From assembly GCA_934178475.1 (NCBI GenBank), contig CAKPQH010000012.1, positions 1 to 43,573 on the forward strand: a stretch of 43,573 bases of DNA, read 5' to 3'. Position 1 is the first letter of the stretch. Every line of letters begins with the position of its first letter. Position numbers and translations under genes: made by a program. This DNA is from an uncultured Clostridia bacterium. Lineage in GTDB: Bacteria; Bacillota; Clostridia; TANB77; CAG-508. The notes under the pieces were generated by a model. It did not search any database and was not told the DNA's origin. It saw nothing but the letters and a program-made list of their open reading frames with translations. This document shows positions 17,153-24,704 of this stretch, in pieces.

Positions 17153-18229
17153 ATGGCAAATATTTTAGATTATATTGATTGGAGAGGAGATTTAGATTTT
17201 AATAATTCTCCATTTAATGAAATTGATAGCTTGATTCTTTCAAGAGTTTCTTATTTACCATTTGAACTTATTATAAATAATTCAGATACATTGACTCTTA
17301 AAGATGCCTATTCTAAATTTTCTAATATTAAAAATTTAGAAAAAAAAGTAATTTGGCAAAGTGATATAAACCTTATCGAAAAAATTTCTAATTCTAAGAG
17401 ATTTCAAGATTTAAAAATAAGTGATTTTATAAATATTCTTGATATAGAAAAAGAAAAACAATTTTCAGCTATAACAATCTTTCTTCCTGATGATACATTA
17501 TATATTTCTTTTAGAGGTACTGATAATACTTTAACTGGTTGGAAAGAAGATTTTAATATGGGATTTACTCCTCATGTTCCTTCTCAGATAAGTAGTGTTA
17601 AGTATCTTGAAACTATATCCTCAAAATATTTAAATAAAATAAGATTGGGTGGACATAGTAAAGGTGGAAATCTTGCTATTTATTCTGCAATTTATGTTTC
17701 ACCAGAAATACAAAGTAGAATAATTAATATTGATAATCATGATGGACCTGGATTTAACGAAGAAATAGTTGAAAGTAAAGAGTATTTAAATATATTAAAT
17801 AAAATTCACACATTCGTACCTCAATCTTCTGTCGTTGGAATGCTTCTTAATCATGGAAGTCCATATAATGTTGTTCAAAGTACTGCAAAAGGACTAATGC
17901 AACATGATGCTTATTCTTGGCAACTTTTAGGAACTAATTTTATAAAAATGAAAGAAATAACAAATAGCAGTAAAATTATTGATAAAACTTTAAAAGATTG
18001 GACTAAAGATACTACTCCTGAACAAAGAGAAGAAATTTTAAATATTCTATTTGAATTATTAAGTTCTACTAATAGTGACGATGTAAATGATCTTTTGAAA
18101 AATTGGTATAGAAGTTCTATGGACATTATAAAAAGCTATAAAAACATTAGCCCCGAAAATAAAGAATTATTATCTAAAACTATCACTTCTCTTACTAATA
18201 TAGCCAAAAATAATCTTTTTAATAATTAA
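17153..18229 (+). CDS. DUF2974 (Mbeg1-like) alpha/beta-hydrolase family protein
   Basis: 358 residues. It opens with NILDYIDWRGDLDFNNSPFNEIDSLILSR, the diagnostic start of DUF2974/Mbeg1-like proteins. It then shows an alpha/beta-hydrolase core: ISFRGTDNTLTGW (118-130), the nucleophile elbow GHSKGG (167-172, Ser169), an acid region IDNHDGPGF and a His in LNHGSPY. This lipase-like family is common in Firmicutes but its substrate is not established. There is no signal peptide, so it is probably cytosolic. It stands alone on the plus strand with its own promoter and terminator. Confidence 0.88.
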   Translation: MANILDYIDWRGDLDFNNSPFNEIDSLILSRVSYLPFELIINNSDTLTLKDAYSKFSNIKNLEKKVIWQSDINLIEKISNSKRFQDLKISDFINILDIEKEKQFSAITIFLPDDTLYISFRGTDNTLTGWKEDFNMGFTPHVPSQISSVKYLETISSKYLNKIRLGGHSKGGNLAIYSAIYVSPEIQSRIINIDNHDGPGFNEEIVESKEYLNILNKIHTFVPQSSVVGMLLNHGSPYNVVQSTAKGLMQHDAYSWQLLGTNFIKMKEITNSSKIIDKTLKDWTKDTTPEQREEILNILFELLSSTNSDDVNDLLKNWYRSSMDIIKSYKNISPENKELLSKTITSLTNIAKNNLFNN

Positions 18230-18244
18230 TTAAATTTATATTTG

Positions 18245-18269
18245 AGCGAATCAAAAGATTCGCTTTTTT
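18245..18269 (+). terminator. Terminator of the DUF2974 gene
   Basis: AGCGAATC, four-base loop, GATTCGCT, then six T: a textbook intrinsic terminator 16 bases after the stop codon. Confidence 0.9.
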
Positions 18270-18288
18270 ATATAGTTGTTGATTTTTC

Positions 18289-18317
18289 TTGATAATTGTA
18301 AAAAAACTTGATATAAT
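18289..18317 (+). promoter_or_regulatory. Promoter of the orphan receiver-like gene
   Basis: TTGATA (18289-18294), 17 bases, TATAAT (18312-18317), a near-consensus promoter 34 bases before the start, with AAAGGTGG as ribosome site. Confidence 0.85.
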
Positions 18318-18350
18318 GCTTATATCAAATTTTAGAAAGGTGGTCATACC

Positions 18351-18734
18351 ATGAAATTTCTTGTCGTAGAAGATTGTCCATTTAAACGGGAGTCCGTTGC
18401 AAAATTCTTAAAGTCAAGAGATGTAGACTTCGTCTTTACGTACTCTTTAAAACCTACTCTTCGGTATATATCAAAGAAATCTAATCGTTTGTCTGGTATA
18501 GTATTAAACTTAGGTTTATGCTCAACTAACATTTCTTCAGATTATGATTATTTGATGGGATTTGATGTTCTTACAAAGTTAAAAGAGTTACAGCTTAATA
18601 TTCCTGTTCTCATTAACTCTAACCATCAAGTTTATCTTGAGTATTTAATAGAGGCGTATCCCTTTGTCAAGGGACAGATAAATGACGAAAATGACTATTC
18701 CGCTCTTGAGAAATTTATCAAAACTCTTGAGTAA
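18351..18734 (+). CDS. Orphan receiver-like protein with Asn at the phospho-acceptor position
   Basis: 127 residues, the size of one CheY-like receiver domain and nothing else. The acidic pair is present (VVEDCP, E7/D8), as is the beta-5 Lys (FVKGQI, K107). The beta-3 motif that should be DxxL-type reads GIVLNLGL, with N53 where the phosphorylated Asp belongs, so it is probably a pseudo-receiver. There is no output domain and no kinase beside it. It has its own strong promoter and terminator, and its codon use is less AT-biased than its neighbours (CGG, CGT, GTC, TCC), which may mean a small highly expressed or acquired gene. Function unknown. Confidence 0.6.
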   Translation: MKFLVVEDCPFKRESVAKFLKSRDVDFVFTYSLKPTLRYISKKSNRLSGIVLNLGLCSTNISSDYDYLMGFDVLTKLKELQLNIPVLINSNHQVYLEYLIEAYPFVKGQINDENDYSALEKFIKTLE

Positions 18735-18745
18735 ACAAAAATTTT

Positions 18746-18770
18746 GGAGGGCTAAATGCCCTCCTTTTTT
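18746..18770 (+). terminator. Terminator of the receiver-like gene
   Basis: GGAGGGC, five-base loop, GCCCTCC and six T. It lies between convergent genes, and its T run touches the last codon of the LtaS-like gene. It may serve both strands. Confidence 0.9.
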
Positions 18771-20736
18771 ATTGTTTAATTTCTTGAAATATTTTTTTAT
18801 AATAATTTTTTTCTAGAATTAGTCTTGAATATTTATATTTTAAATATATTTCATTTTTTATTTTCTTTACTTTTTCTTCATCTACTGTTTCTCCTGATTT
18901 CATAGTAATTTTTTCCTTTTCAGAATTATACATTATTTCTGAACTTATAAAACTTCTATTAGCAAAAATTACTAAATCATCGCTTTTAGAAAAAATATCT
19001 CTTCCCATTAACAAACGTGAATCATATTCTATTCCGAATAGATTTAGCATTGTAGGTAATACATCTAATGAACTCGCATATGTATTAATTTTTATGTCTT
19101 TATCATTTTCTTCTCCGTTATATATAATCAAAGGCATATGATATTTTTCTATGTTATATTCATCCATGTTATATGGAGATAATTCTTTTATTTCATTTTC
19201 AGTTAATCCATATGGATAATGATCTCCTGCAATTAATATTATTGTATCTTTTAGCCTGTCTTTTTCTTTCAATCTATTTATTAGTTCTTCAACTGCTTTA
19301 TCTAATTCTATTTGAGTTGCTAAATATGATTTAGCTTTATCAGAATATTGTAAATCTTTAACTCTATCCCAGTTTTTTGCTACCATTGCATTTGACATAT
19401 TGTAGCTCATATGTCCACTCATAGTAACATAGTATGCTAAAAATTTTTCTTCATTTATATAATCATCTATAGTTGCTTTCATCATTTCATAATCACTGCT
19501 TGGACTTTCTGAAAGATCCATTCTTTCCTCTAGCCCATTTCCTTTAGCTAAATATTTTTCATAACCTGTTGTCATTAAATATTCATTTCTTTTATAGTAA
19601 TCATAATTATAATTATGATATGCATATGTTTTATAATTTTTATTTTTTAAAATATTTGCATAAGAATATGGCCACTCTTTTCCTATTGCTTCTTCCATAC
19701 TCCACTTTCCTTCAGCAGGTATTAATGAATTGTCTAGAACATATTCTCCATCTGCTGTTCCTATAAAAAATAATGGTGTATAATAATTTTCAAATTGGAA
19801 TCCTTGATTTCTTAATCGATATAATGTTGGTGTCAATTCTTCATTTATTGCTAAAGAGCTAAATGATTCTGCAACTATTACTATTAAATTTTTATCTTTA
19901 TATTTTCCTGTATATTTATTTTTTTGAGATGGTTCTTGTTTTTCAATATACTCATGTATTTTTTTTATTTCTTCATCATTTTCTTCATTTTTTAATTTTT
20001 CAAAATCAATATTTAACATGTTGTATTTTGATATATCTAAAATTTTCTCTTGACCTTCTTTATTCTTATATGTGTACAATTCTTTTTCTTTAAATCTGAA
20101 TATTGTTCTTTGCAAATCTAACCTTATGGTTGTAATTAATCCAAAATGATGTAAGTTTTCTGGAATATTATTAACATTATAATATAAATTTTTATTTGAG
20201 TATATTTCTTGCCTTTTATCTAAGTTTATTATAGAAATAGATAATACATATATAATCATGCAAATTATAATTTGTATTATAGTATATTTTTTTGAAATTT
20301 TATTTAAATTAATTTTTTTCGTTATTAGAAAAACCAGTATAACTGGTATGCAAAATCCTATTATTGCATACCAATTATTTAAACATATGTCAAAAATCAA
20401 ATTACTAAACTGTGTTACTTGTAATCCATTTATTAAAGAATAAACTGAAATTATATTTTTGAAATTCATGTAATATATAAAATTACATGTATATATTAAA
20501 GTTACTACTATTGTTATTATTTTTAATGTTATTTTTTCTGTTTTCTCTTTGAAGTTCATTATTATAGTTGTTACTATTAAAGAAAAATTTACTATCAATA
20601 ATAATTTTAGAAAAACATTTTGACATGACTGTTTAGTAAATATTTCAAACATTACTTCTTCATATATAAGGATTAATATCATAATTATATTAAATAAATT
20701 TCTTTTTCTCATATTATTATTCTTTTGAACCTTCAT
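18769..20736 (-). CDS. LTA synthase-family membrane sulfatase-fold protein (LtaS-like)
   Basis: 655 residues: five membrane helices in about 1-170, then an extracellular alkaline-phosphatase/sulfatase-fold domain. Visible active-site motifs are LIVIVAESFSS (metal Glu290), FFIGTADGEY (nucleophile Thr327, the position of LtaS Thr300) and IAGDHYPYG with the C-terminal metal Asp-His. LtaS enzymes polymerise glycerol-phosphate from phosphatidylglycerol into lipoteichoic acid; related proteins transfer phosphoglycerol or phosphoethanolamine onto other glycans. The exact donor and acceptor are unknown here. The ATG at 20736 overlaps the third Hint-pilin gene by 20 bases, while another in-frame ATG at 20712 lies five bases after that stop; neither has a strong ribosome site. 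It is almost certainly transcribed with the Hint-pilin genes. Confidence 0.82.
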   Translation of the reverse strand: MKVQKNNNMRKRNLFNIIMILILIYEEVMFEIFTKQSCQNVFLKLLLIVNFSLIVTTIIMNFKEKTEKITLKIITIVVTLIYTCNFIYYMNFKNIISVYSLINGLQVTQFSNLIFDICLNNWYAIIGFCIPVILVFLITKKINLNKISKKYTIIQIIICMIIYVLSISIINLDKRQEIYSNKNLYYNVNNIPENLHHFGLITTIRLDLQRTIFRFKEKELYTYKNKEGQEKILDISKYNMLNIDFEKLKNEENDEEIKKIHEYIEKQEPSQKNKYTGKYKDKNLIVIVAESFSSLAINEELTPTLYRLRNQGFQFENYYTPLFFIGTADGEYVLDNSLIPAEGKWSMEEAIGKEWPYSYANILKNKNYKTYAYHNYNYDYYKRNEYLMTTGYEKYLAKGNGLEERMDLSESPSSDYEMMKATIDDYINEEKFLAYYVTMSGHMSYNMSNAMVAKNWDRVKDLQYSDKAKSYLATQIELDKAVEELINRLKEKDRLKDTIILIAGDHYPYGLTENEIKELSPYNMDEYNIEKYHMPLIIYNGEENDKDIKINTYASSLDVLPTMLNLFGIEYDSRLLMGRDIFSKSDDLVIFANRSFISSEIMYNSEKEKITMKSGETVDEEKVKKIKNEIYLKYKYSRLILEKNYYKKIFQEIKQ

Positions 20737-22054
20737 TATGAACTAATAATTCATATTTTGTTATTAGATAATTATGATATCCTTCTATAGTTAAATTATA
20801 TACTTTTACTGGATTCTCTAATTTTTCATGTTCTATCTTTTCTATAACCAAATCTTGCGTTTCTTTTGATACTATTCTATCTCCATCTTTTAAGTCATAT
20901 GCTCTTACCCATCCTTTATCAACTATATAAAATTGATGTTTTGGAGTCGCTGATACTATTTCGTCTCCAATTTTTAATCTATATAATTCATCAGAAGTTC
21001 CCCTAAATATATTTGTAACTTCTTTTAATTCTCTCTCATTTGTATCTGTGTTTATTGTGTATACTTTTTGACCTATTTCTATATCTTCAATATTTTTCAT
21101 TCCATCTTCTGTTAATACTTTTGTTCCAGCCACAAAACATTGCGTTCCTGCTGTTACTATTATCTCTCCTTCATTTCCATTTTTATCAACTGCTTCTATC
21201 TTCAAAGTATATGATGAGCTGCTTGATAAATCACTGTAAGTATAATTGCTTTCTGTTCCTGTATGCTCTAATACATATTGTTCATCTTTCTCTGATGATT
21301 TCTTTATATAGTACTTATAGGTTATATTACCTTCTACTGCACCTGCGACATTTACACTTATTGTAATATTATGAGTTGCTGTATTTATTTCTTTTTGAGT
21401 AACTGTCAATATCTTTTTTTCTGTCTTTTGTACTAAAATTTTCTCTCCCTTACTTTCATTTTCATCTATTGCTTCTACTTTAATTGAATATGACTCAGCT
21501 GCTATTAGTGACGTATATTCATATGTTGTCTCTTTTCCTTCATGTTTTAATACATACTTATCATCCGTCTCTGCTTCAGTTTTTATGTAATATTTATACG
21601 TTATATTTTCTTTCCCTTCAACATTAGCTTGTACTGATATTTTATCGGATTCTGTATTCAATACTTTTAATAATATGTTTAAATTTTCATATTCTCCTAC
21701 TGTTCCATTGTTTCTTATTTGTATCATGTTTCCATTAATGTTTACAACAAATGGTAATGATGTTATCTCTTCTGTTATTGGTGTTATTCCCTTTATTTTA
21801 TTTAATTCTGTCTTTAATTTTCCATAATCTATTTGTCCTTCATTATTATATGAAGCCATTACTGCTAATTGTACTTGTTCAACCGCCTCTGCTTTATTCA
21901 TTTTCTCTTTTGCCCCTGTTGCTTCATTTAAAATTCCATCTTGACTTGATATCATGCTTATTGATACTCCTGCTAATATTAATAATACTATTATTGTTAT
22001 TACTAATGCTATTAATGTTATTCCTTTTTCTTTATTGTCTTTTACTTTTATCAT
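20717..22054 (-). CDS. Pilin-like protein with two Fn3-like repeats and C-terminal Hint domain, copy 3
   Basis: 445 residues. Prepilin-type leader MIKVKDNKEKG/ITLIALVITIIVLLI, the shared MISSQDGIL helix, a conserved ~90-residue stalk, two Fn3-like repeats of about 95 residues ('ITYKYYIK....E.DDKYVL...G....Y.Y..L...SY.IKVEAID.N'), then a Hint domain from Cys306 to Asn440. The Hint keeps the catalytic Cys at its first position (CFVAGTKVLTEDG), the block-B TPKH motif and the terminal HN. Only five residues (EGSKE) follow Asn440, so there is no C-extein or toxin. Its N-terminal ~190 residues are almost identical to copy 2, but its Hint is closest to copy 1. It starts 14 bases after copy 2 and overlaps the LtaS-like gene. 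Confidence 0.85.
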   Translation of the reverse strand: MIKVKDNKEKGITLIALVITIIVLLILAGVSISMISSQDGILNEATGAKEKMNKAEAVEQVQLAVMASYNNEGQIDYGKLKTELNKIKGITPITEEITSLPFVVNINGNMIQIRNNGTVGEYENLNILLKVLNTESDKISVQANVEGKENITYKYYIKTEAETDDKYVLKHEGKETTYEYTSLIAAESYSIKVEAIDENESKGEKILVQKTEKKILTVTQKEINTATHNITISVNVAGAVEGNITYKYYIKKSSEKDEQYVLEHTGTESNYTYSDLSSSSSYTLKIEAVDKNGNEGEIIVTAGTQCFVAGTKVLTEDGMKNIEDIEIGQKVYTINTDTNERELKEVTNIFRGTSDELYRLKIGDEIVSATPKHQFYIVDKGWVRAYDLKDGDRIVSKETQDLVIEKIEHEKLENPVKVYNLTIEGYHNYLITKYELLVHNEGSKE

Positions 22055-22068
22055 CTTTTCTCTCCTTT

Positions 22069-23409
22069 TTATTGGGTAATAGAACGTGCATTATGAACTA
22101 ATAATTCATATTTTGTTATTAGATAATTATGGTGTCCTTCTATAGTTAAATTATATACTTTTACTGGATTCTCTAATTTTTCATGTTCTATCTTTTCTAT
22201 AATCAAATCTTCTGTCTCTTTTGATACTATTCTATCTCCTTCTTTTAAGTCATATGCTCTTACCCATCCTTTATTAACTATATAAAATTGATGTCTTGGT
22301 GTAGCAACCACAGTTTCATCTCCAATTTTTAATTTATATAATTCACTTGATGTTCCTCTAAATAAATCTATAACTTCTTTTAACTCTCTTTCATTCGTAT
22401 CTGTATTTACAGCATATACTTTTTGTCCTATTTCTATGTCTTCAATATTTTTCATTCCATCTTCTGTTAATACTTGTGTTCCTGCTACAAAGCACATAGT
22501 TGATGTTGTACATTTTATAGTTGATGTTCCTTCATTTCCATTTTTATCTATAACATCAATTTTTATCATATATGTTGTACCATCTGATAGTCCTATGTAT
22601 TCATATGTATTTTCATTTCCTTCATTTTTTAACGTATATTTATCATCCGTGTCAGAAGCAAGTTTTATATAATATTTATATGTTATATTTCCTTCTACTG
22701 CCCCTGCCACACTCACGATCACTTCTATACGATCATACATTGAACTATCTTCTATTAAAGATACATTTAGTATTTTCTTATTTGTCTTTTGTACTAAAAT
22801 TTTTTCCCCCTTATTTTCATTTTCATCTATTGCCTCTACTTTAATTGAATATGATTCAGCTGCTATTAGTGACGTATATTCATATGTTGTCTCTTTTCCT
22901 TCATGTTTTAATACGTACTTATCATCCGTCTCTGCTTCAGTTTTTATGTAATATTTATACGTTATATTTTCTTTTCCTTCAACATTAGCTTGTACTGATA
23001 TTTTATCGGATTCTGTATTCAATACTTTTAATAATATGTTTAAATTTTCATATTCTCCTACTGTTCCATTGTTTCTTATTTGTATCATGTTTCCATTAAT
23101 GTTTACAACAAATGGTAATGATGTTATCTCTTCTGTTATTGGTGTTATTCCCTTTATTTTATTTAATTCTGTCTTTAATTTTCCATAATCTATTTGTCCT
23201 TCATTATTATATGAAGCCATTACTGCTAATTGTACTTGTTCAACCGCCTCTGCTTTATTCATTTTCTCTTTTGCCCCTGTTGCTTCATTTAAAATTCCAT
23301 CTTGACTTGATATCATGCTTATTGATACTCCTGCTAACATTAGCAATACTATTATCGTTATTACTAACGCTATTAATGTGATTCCTTTTTCTTTTTGGTT
23401 TTTTGCCAT
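22069..23409 (-). CDS. Pilin-like protein with two Fn3-like repeats and C-terminal Hint domain, copy 2
   Basis: 446 residues with the same plan as copy 3: leader MAKNQKEKG/ITLIALVITIIVLLM, stalk, two Fn3-like repeats, Hint from Cys306 (CFVAGTQVLTEDG) through ATPRHQFY to LLVHN (Asn440), and a six-residue tail ARSITQ. The Hint is the most diverged of the three (EVIDLFRGTSSEL, GDETVVATPRH). The second Fn3-like repeat (KLASDTDDKY) resembles the single repeat of copy 1, while the N-terminal half matches copy 3. Ribosome site AAGGAGG; 38 bases separate it from copy 1. Hint domains catalyse an N-S acyl shift at Cys1, leading to cleavage or ligation; the consequence for a secreted pilin is unknown. 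Confidence 0.85.
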   Translation of the reverse strand: MAKNQKEKGITLIALVITIIVLLMLAGVSISMISSQDGILNEATGAKEKMNKAEAVEQVQLAVMASYNNEGQIDYGKLKTELNKIKGITPITEEITSLPFVVNINGNMIQIRNNGTVGEYENLNILLKVLNTESDKISVQANVEGKENITYKYYIKTEAETDDKYVLKHEGKETTYEYTSLIAAESYSIKVEAIDENENKGEKILVQKTNKKILNVSLIEDSSMYDRIEVIVSVAGAVEGNITYKYYIKLASDTDDKYTLKNEGNENTYEYIGLSDGTTYMIKIDVIDKNGNEGTSTIKCTTSTMCFVAGTQVLTEDGMKNIEDIEIGQKVYAVNTDTNERELKEVIDLFRGTSSELYKLKIGDETVVATPRHQFYIVNKGWVRAYDLKEGDRIVSKETEDLIIEKIEHEKLENPVKVYNLTIEGHHNYLITKYELLVHNARSITQ

Positions 23410-23447
23410 TGTTTCCTCCTTATTAAAAATTATTATAAGATTTAATA

Positions 23448-24506
23448 TTATGTTGGAGATTTAATGTTATGAACTAATAGTTCGTATTTTGTTATCAAAT
23501 AATTATGATAGCCTTCTACTGTTAAATTATATACTTTTACTGGACTCTCTAATTTTTCATGTTCTATCTTTTCTATAACCAAATCTTGCGTTTCTTTTGA
23601 TACTATTTTGTCTCCTTCTTTTAAGTCATATGCTCTTACCCATCCTTTATCAACTATATAAAATTGATGTTTTGGAGTTGCTGATACTATTTCGTCTCCA
23701 ATTTTTAATCTATATAGTTCATCAGAAGTTCCTCTAAATATATTTGTAACTTCTTTTAATTCTCTTTCATTTGTGTCTGTATTTATAGCATATACTCTTT
23801 GGCCTATTTCTATATCTTCAATATTTTTCATTCCATCTTCTGTTAACACTTGTGTTCCTGCTACAAAGCATAAAGTTCCTGCTGTTATTGTAGCCTCTCC
23901 TTTTGCTCCATCTTTATCAATTGCTTCTACTTTCATCATATATGACGTACTATCTGATAACCCTGTATATTCATATGCATTTTCTGTTCCCTCTTTTTCC
24001 AATATATATTTGTCATCTGTATCAGAAGCAAGTTTTATATAATATTTATATGTTACATCTCCTTGAATAACATTATCTATATTTACTTTTATTGATAAAG
24101 CATTTAATCTATAATAAGAATTATCAACTAATTCTATTGAAACATCTAAGTACCTTTCGGCTGTTCCATTGCTCATTATTTTAATCTTTTTTCCATTAAT
24201 GTTTACAACAAATGGTAATGATGTTATTTCTTCTGTTATTGGTGTTATTTCCTTTATTTTATTTAACTCTGTTTTTAATTTTTCATAATCTATTTGTCCT
24301 TCATCATTATACGAAGCCATTACTGCTAATTGTACTTGTTCAACCGCCTCTGCTTTATTCATTTTCTCTTTTGCCCCTGTTGCTTTATTTAATATTCCAT
24401 CTTGACTTGATATCATGCTTATTGATACTCCTGCTAACATTAGCAATACTATTATCGTTATTACTAACGCTATTAATGTGATTCCTCTCTCTTTTTGTTT
24501 TTTCAT
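23448..24506 (-). CDS. Pilin-like protein with one Fn3-like repeat and C-terminal Hint domain, copy 1
   Basis: 352 residues. Leader MKKQKERG/ITLIALVITIIVLLM with Ala at +5, the same stalk as copies 2 and 3 but diverging after residue ~105, one Fn3-like repeat (about 125-208), and Hint from Cys213 to Asn347 (135 residues, a normal Hint size) with CFVAGTQVLTEDG, TPKHQFY and LLVHN. The five-residue tail is IKSPT. First gene of the operon, behind a long leader with a hairpin. A plausible model is a secreted fibre subunit that is cut, or transferred to a nucleophile, by its own Hint domain. This is inferred from intact motifs only. Confidence 0.85.
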   Translation of the reverse strand: MKKQKERGITLIALVITIIVLLMLAGVSISMISSQDGILNKATGAKEKMNKAEAVEQVQLAVMASYNDEGQIDYEKLKTELNKIKEITPITEEITSLPFVVNINGKKIKIMSNGTAERYLDVSIELVDNSYYRLNALSIKVNIDNVIQGDVTYKYYIKLASDTDDKYILEKEGTENAYEYTGLSDSTSYMMKVEAIDKDGAKGEATITAGTLCFVAGTQVLTEDGMKNIEDIEIGQRVYAINTDTNERELKEVTNIFRGTSDELYRLKIGDEIVSATPKHQFYIVDKGWVRAYDLKEGDKIVSKETQDLVIEKIEHEKLESPVKVYNLTVEGYHNYLITKYELLVHNIKSPT

Positions 24507-24542
24507 ATTGTTCCCCTTTCTTAAATTAATTTTAAATATAGA

Positions 24543-24593
24543 AAAATAAGACTATAAGCCTATTATTTTTTTATAACAAGCTAGTCTTATTTT
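24543..24593 (-). terminator. Hairpin in the leader of the Hint-pilin operon (possible attenuator)
   Basis: A perfect 12-bp stem pairs 24543-24554 with 24582-24593 and is followed on the minus strand by a short T run. It lies between the promoter at 24658-24687 and the first ATG, so it is either a conditional terminator in the leader or a plain RNA structure. Confidence 0.45.
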
Positions 24594-24657
24594 ATTAATA
24601 TTTTTTAACTTTATATCTTTTATCTTTAGCATATTTTCCCTCTTTTCTATAGAATAT

Positions 24658-24687
24658 ATTGTATATTTTTTTCTTGTTTGTTGTCAA
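24658..24687 (-). promoter_or_regulatory. Promoter of the Hint-pilin operon
   Basis: Minus strand TTGACA (24682-24687) with TATACA 16 bases on (24660-24665) or TACAAT 18 bases on (24658-24663). The -35 is embedded in a TTGTTGTCAACAA near-dyad. The predicted leader is about 145 bases. It lies between fbp and the first Hint-pilin gene. Confidence 0.65.
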
Positions 24688-24704
24688 CAAAAAACTAAAA
24701 ATTA

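Larger units (their letters stand above)
20717..24506 (-). repeat. Tandem array of three Hint-pilin paralogues with mosaic similarity
   Basis: About 560 bases at the 5' end of copy 3 (about 21470-22030) recur almost base for base in copy 2, offset by 1361 bases. Similarity then drops, and the Hint-coding part of copy 3 matches copy 1 better. The pattern suggests unequal crossover or gene conversion after duplication. Confidence 0.8.

Noticed and set aside
20717..24506. Long near-identical blocks that could be read as a CRISPR or mobile repeat array
   Set aside because: The repeats are whole coding modules of three paralogous genes in one frame, with no short regular repeat-spacer pattern or transposase.
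22069..24506. Hint domains as ordinary inteins in a host protein, or as polymorphic toxin processing modules
   Set aside because: There is no C-extein or toxin after the HN motif and no immunity gene beside the genes; the domain is terminal in all three copies.
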